Below, in pieces: positions 46,683 through 55,270 of a stretch of 64,000 nucleotides of DNA. The stretch is from the NCBI RefSeq assembly GCF_020034665.1, contig NZ_JAIQDI010000001.1, positions 806,001 to 870,000 on the forward strand. The letters are read 5' to 3'. Origin of the DNA: Niabella beijingensis. GTDB taxonomy: Bacteria; Bacteroidota; Bacteroidia; Chitinophagales; Chitinophagaceae. A program made the position numbers and the translations under genes. Numbering within the stretch: the stretch's first letter is position 1; each line of letters opens with the position of its first letter. Under the pieces are notes generated by a model. The model was not told where the DNA came from. It did not search any database and saw nothing but the letters and a program-made list of their open reading frames with translations.

Positions 46683-47069
46683 TTACCGGACCAATTTTTC
46701 AAGCAGTAACTGTACTACTCCTTCCATCGTTGCCGCCATACCGGGATGCACTTTCGAGCACTGGATCACCGTGCTCCTTGTAGCAGCCAGCCAGCGAAAC
46801 CGGGAAGCTACATCCAGTCGTGCGATTCCCGAAGCGGCATCCTTATCCCCCGCCGCAATCGCGCAAAAGGCCCGCAGGTTGTCTTCAAGGCAATCGATAT
46901 CGGTTTCAGGGTGCAGGCAGCATAATTTTTCCCTGTTCAATGAAACCATGGCTTCCAGGAACTTTGTTTTTTTGCAGAATACGATCACGCCTACATTGAC
47001 AAACTCCTCACGTTCCACACGAGGCACCACGCGGATCACCGCATACTCATATACCAGCAGCTCTTGCAT
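46683..47069 (-). CDS. DUF3037 protein, partner of HipA-like kinase
   Basis: A 128-residue cytoplasmic protein. The start YEYAVIRVVPRVEREEFVNVGVIVFCKKTKFLEA is the hallmark of DUF3037; the C-terminus is helical. Its start lies inside the end of the HipA-like gene (23 bp overlap, different frame), so translation is coupled. DUF3037 genes are commonly found beside HipA-like kinases; the role is unknown, but a toxin-antitoxin or signalling partner is plausible. Confidence 0.82.
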   Translation of the reverse strand: MQELLVYEYAVIRVVPRVEREEFVNVGVIVFCKKTKFLEAMVSLNREKLCCLHPETDIDCLEDNLRAFCAIAAGDKDAASGIARLDVASRFRWLAATRSTVIQCSKVHPGMAATMEGVVQLLLEKLVR

Positions 47070-47832
47070 CCAGTGCCGTTTTTAAAAAGGTGGAAGAATG
47101 TTTTAAACGCCAGGTAAGGAATTGCAGGTATACTTCACGTGCAGCTTCGGGGTCTCCAAGGGCTTCGTCGTATACCAGCCATTCCATAGGGATCAGGTTT
47201 ACGATCTCATGCAACCGCTGTTCGCTCAGGATGCCGGTGCAAAACACATCCGCTGCTTCCAGCTCCGAAGCTTTTTTGAGCAGCACATGATCCTTTATCA
47301 ACGGAAAAGCACTCTTCATCTGCACGGACCAGCTTTCCCAGTTATGATGAAAATAAAGACAGGCCCCATGATCGATCAGCCAGAGCTCCCGGTTCCATAA
47401 TAACATATTGGTATTACGTACCGTACGGTCCATATTAGTAAGGAAGGCATCCATCCATACGATCTTTGAAGCCAGCAGGGGATCCACATCAGTTACTGCA
47501 GGATCAAAAGTGACCGAACCACTCAGGTAATGCAGGGCCAGGTTCCAGCCCTGGCTGGCCTTCAGCAGGTCCTGTATCTCCTCATCCCCTTCCGTACGTC
47601 CGAAAGCTTCGTCCAGATGCGCCAATACCAGTTCGGGTACTTTCAGCTGCAGCGCACGCGCTACTTCGCCGCCGATCAGCTCCGCTACCAGCGCCTTTAC
47701 GCCCTGTCCCGCCCCCCGGAATTTCAATGCATATAAAAAACCGTCGTCCGCTTCTGCAATCGCAGGAAGCGATCCGCCCTCCCTCAGAGGCGTTACATAT
47801 CTTGTGACGTTCACCGAACGGATCTCGGGCAT
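47047..47832 (-). CDS. HipA-like kinase
   Basis: About 261 residues, resembling the C-terminal kinase half of HipA without the N-terminal subdomain. Visible blocks: FLYALKFRGAGQGVKALVAELIGGEVARAL (Lys/Glu of the ATP site), the catalytic loop DAFLTNMDRTVRNTNMLL and the metal-binding WLIDHGACLYFHH. It should phosphorylate an unknown partner. The start at 47832 (MPEIRSVNVTRYV) is preceded by a -7 element TACATTTG at 47858-47851. It overlaps the DUF3037 gene by 23 bp. Confidence 0.82.
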   Translation of the reverse strand: MPEIRSVNVTRYVTPLREGGSLPAIAEADDGFLYALKFRGAGQGVKALVAELIGGEVARALQLKVPELVLAHLDEAFGRTEGDEEIQDLLKASQGWNLALHYLSGSVTFDPAVTDVDPLLASKIVWMDAFLTNMDRTVRNTNMLLWNRELWLIDHGACLYFHHNWESWSVQMKSAFPLIKDHVLLKKASELEAADVFCTGILSEQRLHEIVNLIPMEWLVYDEALGDPEAAREVYLQFLTWRLKHSSTFLKTALDARAAGI

Positions 47833-47850
47833 ATAAAATAAAATTTGGAT

Positions 47851-47858
47851 CAAATGTA
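47851..47858 (-). promoter_or_regulatory. -7 element of the HipA-like gene
   Basis: Reverse-strand TACATTTG matches TAnnTTTG; about 18 nt of leader precede the ATG at 47832. No clear -33 element is visible. Confidence 0.4.
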
Positions 47859-47939
47859 GTCAATCTCCGTCATACGAAAGGGTCCCGGTGCTTTTCGCGG
47901 ATCACCGGATTCTTTACTATATTTACCCGGCAGCAGTAA

Positions 47940-48524
47940 ATGAAACTTCTTTTTAACCACATCGACCAGTACTATCCGCTGAGTGCCGCGGCCAGGGAAG
48001 CCCTTGCAGAAAATTTTGAGGAACAGGTGCTGGCTAAAAACAAGTTCCTGATCACGGAAGGCAGGGTCTGTAACCAACTGTACTTCCTCCAGCAAGGTGC
48101 TTTAAGAGGTTATATCAATGTTGACGGGAAAGAAATGACCAACTGGTTCGGATTCGAAGAACATTTTGTCACTTCCTTTTACAGCTTTATTACAAGGCAG
48201 CCAAGTGTTGAAAATATCCAACTGATGGAGGGTTGTATCCTGTGGGCCATCACCCGTGAACGGCTTACAAAGTTGTTTGACGCTTTCCCGGAAATAGAGC
48301 GTCTCGTACGGATCATTTATGAGAACTACTACATCCGTCTGGAAGAACGTTATGTAAATGCCCAGCTGCGAACGGCTACCGAACGTTACGAAAGCCTGAT
48401 ACAGGAGGCACCGCATGTCCTCGAGCGTGTTCCTCTTGGTCATATTTCTTCGTACCTGGGTATCAGCCCGGAAACACTCAGCAGGATCCGGAGCCGCTTT
48501 AACAAACCCGCAACCGGTTTTTGA
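47940..48524 (+). CDS. Crp-family transcriptional regulator
   Basis: A 194-residue protein with a cyclic-nucleotide-type beta-roll (KNKFLITEGRVCNQLYFLQQGALRGYI) and a C-terminal helix-turn-helix (ERVPLGHISSYLGISPETLSRIRSRF). The recognition helix has ETLSR, compatible with TGAC/TGAT half-sites. It is shorter than Crp and of a type common in Bacteroidota, usually next to small transport or membrane genes. A perfect TTGAC-N4-GTCAA palindrome overlaps its stop codon and precedes the YiaA/B gene, its likely target. Confidence 0.9.
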   Translation: MKLLFNHIDQYYPLSAAAREALAENFEEQVLAKNKFLITEGRVCNQLYFLQQGALRGYINVDGKEMTNWFGFEEHFVTSFYSFITRQPSVENIQLMEGCILWAITRERLTKLFDAFPEIERLVRIIYENYYIRLEERYVNAQLRTATERYESLIQEAPHVLERVPLGHISSYLGISPETLSRIRSRFNKPATGF

Positions 48525-48537
48525 CATTTGTCAAAAA
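48518..48537. promoter_or_regulatory. Candidate Crp-type operator
   Basis: Nine-base arms TTTTTGACA and TGTCAAAAA are a perfect inverted repeat with a TT spacer; the core is TTGAC-ATTT-GTCAA, the layout of a Crp/Fnr-family operator. It overlaps the TGA stop of the regulator gene and lies about 50 bp before the YiaA/B start codon. A -7 element TAGATTTG is visible downstream near 48557-48564. Confidence 0.55.
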
Positions 48538-48583
48538 AATCGTTCCGCACCGCTGCTAGATTTGTGCTCATAAAACAAAAAGT

Positions 48584-49036
48584 ATGAGACAATCACTACA
48601 ACCATCCAACGCCTTTATCGCTGCATCCTGGCTGGCACTGCTGATCGGTATTACTGCTTACATCATCGGGCTGTGGAATGCCGAAATGGAGCTGAATGAA
48701 AAGGGCTACTATTTTACTGTATTAATGTTTGGTCTCTTCTCCGCCATATCGGTGCAGAAGGCCGTTCGCGACCAGCTGGAAGGTATTCCGGTCACCAATC
48801 TCTACTATGGGATCGCCTGGTTCACCACGATCCTCTCCATCGTTCTTCTTACAGTCGGATTGTGGAACGCCACGCTTACAAAAAGCGAAAAGGGATTTTA
48901 TGCCATGTCTTTTACACTCAGCATTTTTGCCGCCATCGCTGTGCAGAAGAACACGAGGGACAGTAAGCCCGTTGATACTGATGAGCAGAAAACCAACGCA
49001 GACGCACCGGCATTTCCAAAGCTTGACCCATTTTAA
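48584..49036 (+). CDS. YiaA/YiaB-family inner membrane protein
   Basis: A 150-residue protein built of two similar halves, each with two membrane helices: [30 protein letters not shown] and [31 protein letters not shown], each followed by a [24 protein letters not shown] block. This is the YiaA/B two-helix family of unknown function. The C-terminal tail is acidic. It follows a Crp-type regulator and a candidate operator and has a strong terminator. Confidence 0.9.
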   Translation: MRQSLQPSNAFIAASWLALLIGITAYIIGLWNAEMELNEKGYYFTVLMFGLFSAISVQKAVRDQLEGIPVTNLYYGIAWFTTILSIVLLTVGLWNATLTKSEKGFYAMSFTLSIFAAIAVQKNTRDSKPVDTDEQKTNADAPAFPKLDPF

Positions 49037-49080
49037 TTAACCCAGACCGAAAATATTGGGCTAACCCTCCAAAAGCGCCG

Positions 49081-49109
49081 GGCGACAGGATCTGTCGCCT
49101 TTTTATTTT
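49081..49109 (+). terminator. Rho-independent terminator of the YiaA/B gene
   Basis: GGCGACAG and CTGTCGCC form a perfect 8-bp stem with a 3-base loop, followed by TTTTTATTTT. It starts about 45 bp after the YiaA/B stop. Confidence 0.9.
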
Positions 49110-49171
49110 ACACGGCTGCTATATAAAAAAGGCGTAATCCCCGTTACGCTCCTGCTATCATAAAATATTTT

Positions 49172-49861
49172 TTAAAAGAAAACACCCAGCCGCAAGGCCC
49201 AGCGGTTCAGTACGACTTTGTCATCCTTCCAGTCTTTGTTGGTCGTAATATCGGTAAACCCGTTCTCCAGCCCCAGTCCGAAAAACAGGTCTGTTTTTTC
49301 AGCAAGACGGTATTCACCACCTGCTCCTACCAGCAATCCCATATTTACTTTATTGGTCTTGCTCATCACGTTAATATTATTATCGGAGGTATTGCCAAAA
49401 GAATAATTCAGCCGGGAGCCGATCAATGCGCCCACATAAGTGCCAAACTGGCCCCACCAGCGGAAGCCGTTGTTCTCATTTGTTTTCAGTTTTATACTCA
49501 ATGGGATCTGGACGTATTTCAGTTTCAGCTTATAGCGCTGAGCTGCTCCGGCGGCCTCATCCCGGTACAATCCTTTACCGGCATCATTGTACAGCAAGGA
49601 AGAAACAGCATGTTGCACTTCCAGACCGGTTGCAAAGGCCCCGCGATTGTCCGCAAATTGTATATCCGCCATCAGCCCGTAATTGACACCAAATCCGGAA
49701 CCGTCTTTTTCAATTCCGTTTTCCAACGGGCGAAGCGCGTTTACAAAAACGGGGTCTACTTTAAAACCCAGTCTTACCTTCCGGCCGTAAATCCCCTCCT
49801 GTGCAAACAGCCCCGTACCAAACAGGCTGCAACATATCGTCAGCAATAAAGCGTTCTTCAT
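49172..49861 (-). CDS. Outer-membrane beta-barrel protein
   Basis: A 229-residue protein with a signal peptide (MKNALLLTICCSLFGTGLFAQ). The rest is alternating beta strands with Gly and aromatic residues (RKVRLGFKVDPVFV, FGVNYGLMADIQFAD, FATGLEVQHAVS) and ends in a strand terminating in Phe (WALRLGVFF), the outer-membrane insertion signal. It resembles PorT-like/OMP_b-brl barrels. A -7 element TACTTTTG at 49883-49876 supports the start. Function unknown. Confidence 0.85.
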   Translation of the reverse strand: MKNALLLTICCSLFGTGLFAQEGIYGRKVRLGFKVDPVFVNALRPLENGIEKDGSGFGVNYGLMADIQFADNRGAFATGLEVQHAVSSLLYNDAGKGLYRDEAAGAAQRYKLKLKYVQIPLSIKLKTNENNGFRWWGQFGTYVGALIGSRLNYSFGNTSDNNINVMSKTNKVNMGLLVGAGGEYRLAEKTDLFFGLGLENGFTDITTNKDWKDDKVVLNRWALRLGVFF

Positions 49862-49875
49862 TTTTTAAAATTTGT

Positions 49876-49883
49876 CCAAAAGT
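49876..49883 (-). promoter_or_regulatory. -7 element of the beta-barrel gene
   Basis: Reverse-strand TACTTTTG matches TAnnTTTG and lies 14 bases before the ATG at 49861. Confidence 0.45.
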
Positions 49884-49949
49884 AGGCCTTGCGGTGTAAA
49901 GGAGCAAATCGCCCGATCGCCATATCCGGCGCCGGCAATACCGTTGGCC

Positions 49950-50966
49950 TCAAAGAATATTCACCTCCGGATGCAGTTCCACGCCGTACCGTTCCGATAC
50001 GGTCCGCACGACGAGATCGCAGACTTCAAGGATCTCAGCGCCTGTGGCCTTGCCATAATTCACAAGCACCAGTGCCTGTTTTTCATGAACCCCGGCATCA
50101 CCTTTCCGGTAACCTTTCAATCCTGCATGCTCAATAAGCCAGCCCGCAGCCAGCTTCATAGTACCATCTTCATTTTCATAGGCCACCAGGTCGGGATAGG
50201 CCGCTTTCAGCGATACATATTTACTTTTATCTACAGAAGGATTTTTAAAGAAACTGCCGGCATTACCGATCACAGCAGGATCCGGAAGTTTTGAAGAACG
50301 GATGTTGATCACCGCCTGTGCAATGGCCTGTATGGAAAGCGTTGAAACATGCAGGCGCTCCAGCTCCTGGCGAATGGCACCGTATTCGATATGGAATACC
50401 GGTTTTTTTCGCAACCGGTAGGTCACATCGGTAATTACAAACTGGTCTTTATACAGATTCTTAAATACACTTTCCCGGTAACCAAATGCACAGGCTTCAT
50501 GGGTAAAGGTACGGGTATAGCCCTCGTGACGATGTACCGCGGTAAGCTCCTGGAATACATCCCTGATCTCTACCCCGTAAGCCCCGATATTCTGCATCGG
50601 CGATGCACCTACGCAACCCGGGATCAGCGCAAGGTTCTCCACGCCGGCATATTCCTGCTCGAGGCAATGCAGTACAAACCGGTGCCATACTTCTCCCGCG
50701 CTTACTTTTACAAAAACAAAATCATCGTCCGCATCCAATACCTCGTATCCCTGCAATTCATTTTTGATAACAAGCCCCCTATAGTGCTCCGTCAGTAACA
50801 GGTTACTTCCCCCACCGATCACGAGGGAAGGCAATTCCCTTTTTTTTGCCCACTCCAGTGCCTCTTTTAATTCAGCCACAGAGGTAACAGCGGCAAAATG
50901 CCCGGCCCGGGCCTCAATGCCAAAACTGTTATAGGGTTTTAAAGAAAAATTATCCAGAATTTCCAT
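49950..50966 (-). CDS. murB: UDP-N-acetylenolpyruvoylglucosamine reductase MurB
   Basis: A 338-residue FAD enzyme that reduces enolpyruvyl-UDP-GlcNAc to UDP-MurNAc in peptidoglycan synthesis. FAD-binding blocks SLVIGGGSNLLL and LIPGCVGASPMQNIGAYGVEI are clear; GNAGSFFKNP carries the proton-donor Ser, and the C-terminal AAGWLIEHAGLKGYRKGDAGVHEKQALVLVN is conserved. The insert after residue 200 marks the E. coli-like type I form. The ATG at 50966 (MEILDNFSLKPYNSFG) is chosen; the longer frame has no support and would overlap the divergent neighbour. Confidence 0.96.
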   Translation of the reverse strand: MEILDNFSLKPYNSFGIEARAGHFAAVTSVAELKEALEWAKKRELPSLVIGGGSNLLLTEHYRGLVIKNELQGYEVLDADDDFVFVKVSAGEVWHRFVLHCLEQEYAGVENLALIPGCVGASPMQNIGAYGVEIRDVFQELTAVHRHEGYTRTFTHEACAFGYRESVFKNLYKDQFVITDVTYRLRKKPVFHIEYGAIRQELERLHVSTLSIQAIAQAVINIRSSKLPDPAVIGNAGSFFKNPSVDKSKYVSLKAAYPDLVAYENEDGTMKLAAGWLIEHAGLKGYRKGDAGVHEKQALVLVNYGKATGAEILEVCDLVVRTVSERYGVELHPEVNIL

Positions 50967-51002
50967 AGCTTTAAAGTATTGCAAAGTAACATTATTCTTT
51001 CT

Positions 51003-51689
51003 ATGGGAAAAAAAACCGCGGCAATAGTTGGTTCCGGCGGTCTCATCGGATCGCATTTACTACGGCACCTGTTGGATGACAGGGAATATGGTACCATAAG
51101 AACATTAATGCGGTGGCCTGCAGCGCCCACGCATCCCAGGCAGGAGGAAAAGCTGGTTGACTTCAACGATGCTGAGTCCATACTGCTGGCCCTCACAGAT
51201 GTGGATGTCGTATTTTGTGCCATCGGCACCACACTGAAAAAAGTAGGCGGTGATAAGAAACGGTACTGGCAGATCGATCATGATATTCCGCTGCGTGTGT
51301 GCAGAATGGCGCTGGAGGCAGGCTGCCGGGAAATGGCAATGGTATCTGCGATCGGGGCCAACAGCAACAGCAGCAATTTTTATTTGCAGCTGAAGGGGAA
51401 AACGGAAGAAGATCTTATTGCCACCGGAATACCTGTCCTGCACCTTATGCAACCCAGCTTGTTGCTGGGCGACCGCAACGAGAAACGGCGGATGGAAGCC
51501 ATCAGTCAGCGCATTATGAAACCTGCATCGGCACTGCTTTCCGGCTCCTGGTCGAAATACAAGGCCATCGATGCCGGCGATGTGGCCCGGGCAATGATCG
51601 AAGCCGTGCGGGTACCGCGTACCGGCGTCTTCCGTTATACCTGGAAAGAAATGATGGAGCTCTCTGACCAGTATACTTCAGACAGTTAG
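51003..51689 (+). CDS. NAD(P)-binding atypical SDR protein
   Basis: About 228 residues with an N-terminal Rossmann motif (AAIVGSGGLIGSHLLRHLL; GxGGxIG). Further blocks are DVVFCAIGTTLKK, VSAIGANSNSSNFYLQLKG and LHLMQPSLLLGDR, typical of the short NAD(P)H-binding atypical SDR group (YbjT/HTATIP2-like). Substrate unknown. The start at 51003 is an ATG; the earlier in-frame codon is TTG. It is divergent from murB across 36 bp, and its last 12 bp overlap the convergent MFS gene. Confidence 0.85.
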   Translation: MGKKTAAIVGSGGLIGSHLLRHLLDDREYGTIRTLMRWPAAPTHPRQEEKLVDFNDAESILLALTDVDVVFCAIGTTLKKVGGDKKRYWQIDHDIPLRVCRMALEAGCREMAMVSAIGANSNSSNFYLQLKGKTEEDLIATGIPVLHLMQPSLLLGDRNEKRRMEAISQRIMKPASALLSGSWSKYKAIDAGDVARAMIEAVRVPRTGVFRYTWKEMMELSDQYTSDS

Positions 51690-52889
51690 CGACTCTCTCA
51701 TACGATTGGCAACGACCGGATAAAGCAGCAGCAACATCACGCCGATCAGCAGCGAAAGCGTAACATAACTAACCGACAGCCCGCCGATATCATAAACATT
51801 CAAAACACTTACGATCGCATAACTGGCGATCGATGTAACAATATAACTGCCGCCGCTGGTAACCCCACCAGACATACCCGCCATTCCCGGAAACCGTGTC
51901 AGGCAATAAGTAAAATAACAATTGTAGATATACCCCATCTGAAAATGCAATAAGGCCACAAATACCATCATAAAAAGGATGTGGTGATAATACGATGCAG
52001 CCAGGTACATAATGACGGCGATCCCCAGCTGCACCAGCAGTCCGTTCCTCAGCTTCCGGAAAAAGGGTTTTTGTATCAGCCATTTGCCAAACAATCCGCC
52101 GGCGAGCAATGCCAGACCGGATACCAGCGCACTGTATCCCGTTTGTACAGCGGTATAATGAAATACATTTTCGATAATGAATGGAGCCGCCATATTGAAT
52201 ACGATGACCATTGAATAACACAATCCCAGTATCAGGATACCATAGCTAAAATCCCGTGCCGACAGCAATTGCCTGTAGGCACCGAGGATCGCATTCAGCC
52301 GGAACGGACGCCGTTCCTTCAATGTCTCCCCGCTAAAGATCCCTTCCAGGATCAGCAGTATCAATGCATAGATCCCCAGGAAATAAAAATTGGACCGCCA
52401 TCCGAAAAAATGCTCCAGGTAACCGCCTAAAAAAGGCGCCAGTATGGGGGCAGCCGACCATACAATGGAAAGCAGACTGGTATAGTGTTTCTGTTTTTCC
52501 CCTTCATACACATCGATAAAGAAAGAACGTTTTGCCACCATGATGATCGCCAGCAGAAAGCCCTGTATTCCCCGCGTGATCAGCAGCCAGTTGATACTAT
52601 TGAGTTGTGTGATCAGGAAATTGGTGAGTACAAAAAGCGCCAGGGCGGTCATCCCGATCCGGTACCTTCCGAAACTGTCCACCAGGCTTCCCACAAAAAG
52701 CTGGGAAACGCCATAACTGATCAGGTACACCGTCATGGTCAGCCGGATATGGGAAGCTGTTGTATGCAGCCCTTCCACCATCTGAGGGAACGAAGGTATA
52801 TAGATATCCATGGCGAGCCCCGAAATGGGGATCAGTAAAAACGCCAGCACTGTAGGTATTCCTGTTTGCCCCTTGGTGATCTTCCGCAT
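51678..52889 (-). CDS. Bcr/CflA-type multidrug MFS exporter
   Basis: A 403-residue transporter with 12 hydrophobic segments. The start (LAFLLIPISGLAMDIYIPSFPQMVEGLHT) is characteristic of the Bcr/CflA drug-efflux group, and the loop LVDSFGRYRIGMTAL is the MFS motif A. It follows an AraC-type regulator by 85 bp on the same strand, which probably controls it. Confidence 0.9.
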   Translation of the reverse strand: MRKITKGQTGIPTVLAFLLIPISGLAMDIYIPSFPQMVEGLHTTASHIRLTMTVYLISYGVSQLFVGSLVDSFGRYRIGMTALALFVLTNFLITQLNSINWLLITRGIQGFLLAIIMVAKRSFFIDVYEGEKQKHYTSLLSIVWSAAPILAPFLGGYLEHFFGWRSNFYFLGIYALILLILEGIFSGETLKERRPFRLNAILGAYRQLLSARDFSYGILILGLCYSMVIVFNMAAPFIIENVFHYTAVQTGYSALVSGLALLAGGLFGKWLIQKPFFRKLRNGLLVQLGIAVIMYLAASYYHHILFMMVFVALLHFQMGYIYNCYFTYCLTRFPGMAGMSGGVTSGGSYIVTSIASYAIVSVLNVYDIGGLSVSYVTLSLLIGVMLLLLYPVVANRMRESLTV

Positions 52890-52974
52890 AAAACGATCTT
52901 TTAAAATGAAGCAGTAAAGCTACCGCGCCCTGTTCGTTTTACGGGTACCCGATTCAAATCAATTTATACAGAAA

Positions 52975-53895
52975 TCAAACATGAATAAAAAAAGCTTTCC
53001 GGTATTGTCCCGGGCTTTCACCGGTGTGTTTTCGAAAGAACTGTGAAAAGTGCTGTACGTATTCAAAGCCCAGGCTGTTGCCGATCTCTGAAATATTCCA
53101 GTCGGAGTTTTTCAGAAGGTCCGTTGCTTCTTCCAGCATACGCTCCTGGATGATGCGACTGGTAGACTTGCCCGTCAGCTTCCGGACGGTATGATTGAGG
53201 TGGTTCACGTGTACGTGCAGCAGTCCGGCAAAATCGCCGGGGTTCCGGTAACGGAGTACGGTATCCGGGGCATCAATGGGAAACTGACCATTTAATAATT
53301 GCAGAAAACCGGATACCAGCCGGTCCGGACGTTCTGATTTTTCATCACTCATACTGCGTGCCTTCTGAAACCGGATCACTGTGTTCAGGATCAACCGTAA
53401 AAAGCTGAGCATAAGCTCCTTTTTATACGGCAAAGTGCTGCAGTACTCCTTTTCCATCAGCTGGAAATAACTGTACAGCGTATTGTATTCATCACCGGAC
53501 AGCAACAGGAAAGGAAACAGCTGGTTCCCCAGCACTTTCTGCACTTTTTTAAATTCGCGTTTCAGGTCGGGTGTCAGATACAATTCATTAAAGACGCTCA
53601 GGTAGCCGCCCTGTGCTTCGCGGTACGTATCAAAACCCATTTTAATATCCGGATCAGTAAAACAGATCACCGGCTGGTCAATCGTTACCTCGCCTTCGCC
53701 CGTACGGAATACTGCACCTCCTGTGGAAAGACAGATCTTGTAATAATCCCTGCGGTGAAACGGCAATGACCGCAGGCTGTTTTGCCGTTTCAGCACATTG
53801 AAATGTTGTGATTTTCCGCCCGATTTGATCAGATCATCGGGCACTGCACGGCCGGTGGATCTGTAATATTGCACAATGGTCTCAAGAAATTCCAT
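52975..53895 (-). CDS. AraC-family transcriptional regulator
   Basis: About 306 residues: an N-terminal cupin-like sensor (HRRDYYKICLSTGGAVFRTGEGEVTI) and a C-terminal AraC DNA-binding domain with two helix-turn-helix units (HLNHTVRKLTGKSTSRIIQERML and NISEIGNSLGFEYVQHFSQFFRKHTGESPGQYR). It is directly upstream of an MFS exporter on the same strand, its likely target. The ATG at 53895 follows a -7 element TAAATTTG by three bases, so the message may be leaderless. Confidence 0.92.
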   Translation of the reverse strand: MEFLETIVQYYRSTGRAVPDDLIKSGGKSQHFNVLKRQNSLRSLPFHRRDYYKICLSTGGAVFRTGEGEVTIDQPVICFTDPDIKMGFDTYREAQGGYLSVFNELYLTPDLKREFKKVQKVLGNQLFPFLLLSGDEYNTLYSYFQLMEKEYCSTLPYKKELMLSFLRLILNTVIRFQKARSMSDEKSERPDRLVSGFLQLLNGQFPIDAPDTVLRYRNPGDFAGLLHVHVNHLNHTVRKLTGKSTSRIIQERMLEEATDLLKNSDWNISEIGNSLGFEYVQHFSQFFRKHTGESPGQYRKAFFIHV

Positions 53896-53898
53896 ATG

Positions 53899-53906
53899 CA
53901 AATTTA
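53899..53906 (-). promoter_or_regulatory. -7 element abutting the AraC-type gene
   Basis: Reverse-strand TAAATTTG matches TAnnTTTG and is three bases from the ATG at 53895, leaving essentially no leader. Confidence 0.4.
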
Positions 53907-54004
53907 CAAAAATCAAATATCAATAAAAAAACCGCAGCACAATGCCGGTAAAGGACTCCCGTATTAAAAATTCGCGGAATGCCGGAAATTTTGTAAATTA
54001 CTAT

Positions 54005-54598
54005 ATGAACTGGGACGTACAGACCTTCTCAGCTGCTGCGCTGGGCATTGCACTGGCCGCCTGCTGCGGCTTCAGGGTTTTTGTTCCCATGCTGATTGCC
54101 GGACTGGCCGGCCGTTTTGAGCTGTTCCATTTTTCCGAAAATTTTGTGTGGTTGTCTTCCATGCCGGCGTTGATCACCCTTGGGATCGCCACTGTATTTG
54201 AGATTGCGGGCTATTATATCCCTTTTATTGATAATATCCTGGACACCATTGCTGCTCCCCTGGCGGCTGTTGCTGGTACGCTGCTGGCTACCTCGGTAAT
54301 CCCCATTGAAAACGACTGGATGAAATGGATCACAGGTATCATTGCCGGCGGGGGCAGTGCGGGACTGATCGCATCCGGTACCGGGCTGCTCCGGTTACTA
54401 AGCAGCAAGACCACGCTTGGCGTGGGCAACAATGTGGTAGCTACCGGGGAGAATGCCGCGGCCATCGGGGGATCCGTACTCAGCTTTCTTATTCCTGTGA
54501 TCATGGCCGTGTTGTTCATCCTGTTCTTTATCTGGATGATCCGCAAAATGATCCGCCGGGTACGCGGCAACAAAACTTCAGTCAGTCAGAGTCATTGA
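54005..54598 (+). CDS. DUF4126-family membrane protein
   Basis: About 197 residues with four or five hydrophobic segments. The start (FSAAALGIALAACCGFRVFVPMLIAGL) and IPFIDNILDTIAAPLAAVAGTLLAT are hallmark blocks of DUF4126, a family of unknown function. The C-terminal tail is basic (RKMIRRVRGNK). The ATG at 54005 is chosen; an earlier ATG at 53942 would add an unlikely polar N-terminus. Its end overlaps the convergent mnmD gene by 21 bp. Confidence 0.85.
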   Translation: MNWDVQTFSAAALGIALAACCGFRVFVPMLIAGLAGRFELFHFSENFVWLSSMPALITLGIATVFEIAGYYIPFIDNILDTIAAPLAAVAGTLLATSVIPIENDWMKWITGIIAGGGSAGLIASGTGLLRLLSSKTTLGVGNNVVATGENAAAIGGSVLSFLIPVIMAVLFILFFIWMIRKMIRRVRGNKTSVSQSH

Positions 54599-55270
54599 TG
54601 CCGCAACGGCACGCACCACTTCCCGTTTCCCCGGAGGCCCTTTTAATTTCTGCACCACAAACCCCGCTTCCTGAAGGGTTTTACGCACTGCCGATTTGGA
54701 GCAATAGGTCACCAGCACAGCCCCATCTTTCATAGCACTGCGTATTTTTTTAAACACATCCGCTGTCCATAATTCCGGTTGGTCCCCGGGGGCAAACGCA
54801 TCAAAATAGCAGATATCAATGTTCCGGCCGGGCTGGTAATCCAGCAGGTCTGCATGAACCTTTTTAAGCAGCAGCCCTTCCTGTAATAAAATTTCCGTAT
54901 CCCAGGGAGCTGTCATCAGCTGCCGGTATAAATCAGGTGCATTGGTAAATGAACCGTAGTTGAGCTGCCCGTAAACAGCCGGCATTAACGGGTAGCGGTC
55001 CAAACTCGTATAGTATACGTTTACTTCCTGTGTGCGTAGTGCCAGTGCGGTCAGCAGGGTATTCAGACCGGTACCAAAACCGATCTCCAGCAGGCGGAGC
55101 TCCCGGGGCCGGTGCAGCTCCAGGTAATAGTTCAATCCGTTCCCGATAAATACCTGTGCAGACTCTGTAAAAGCGCCCCGCACGGAATGAAAGCTGATAT
55201 CCGTTCCGCCAACACCGACACTGTCGGAGCCGTCACCGGAACGAATAATATGGTAATCCGGATCCTGCAT
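54578..55270 (-). CDS. mnmD: tRNA (5-methylaminomethyl-2-thiouridine) methyltransferase MnmD
   Basis: A 230-residue SAM-dependent enzyme for the final methylation of wobble uridine mnm5s2U34. SAM-binding block LLEIGFGTGLNTLLTALA, then VYYTSLDRYPL, and the MnmD signature DICYFDAFAPGDQPELWT, followed by VTYCSKSAVRKTLQEAGF and GPPGKREVVRA. In E. coli this domain is fused to the FAD oxidase as MnmC; here it stands alone, as is usual in Bacteroidota. Its ATG overlaps the stop of the upstream gene by one base. Confidence 0.93.
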   Translation of the reverse strand: MQDPDYHIIRSGDGSDSVGVGGTDISFHSVRGAFTESAQVFIGNGLNYYLELHRPRELRLLEIGFGTGLNTLLTALALRTQEVNVYYTSLDRYPLMPAVYGQLNYGSFTNAPDLYRQLMTAPWDTEILLQEGLLLKKVHADLLDYQPGRNIDICYFDAFAPGDQPELWTADVFKKIRSAMKDGAVLVTYCSKSAVRKTLQEAGFVVQKLKGPPGKREVVRAVAASMTLTD

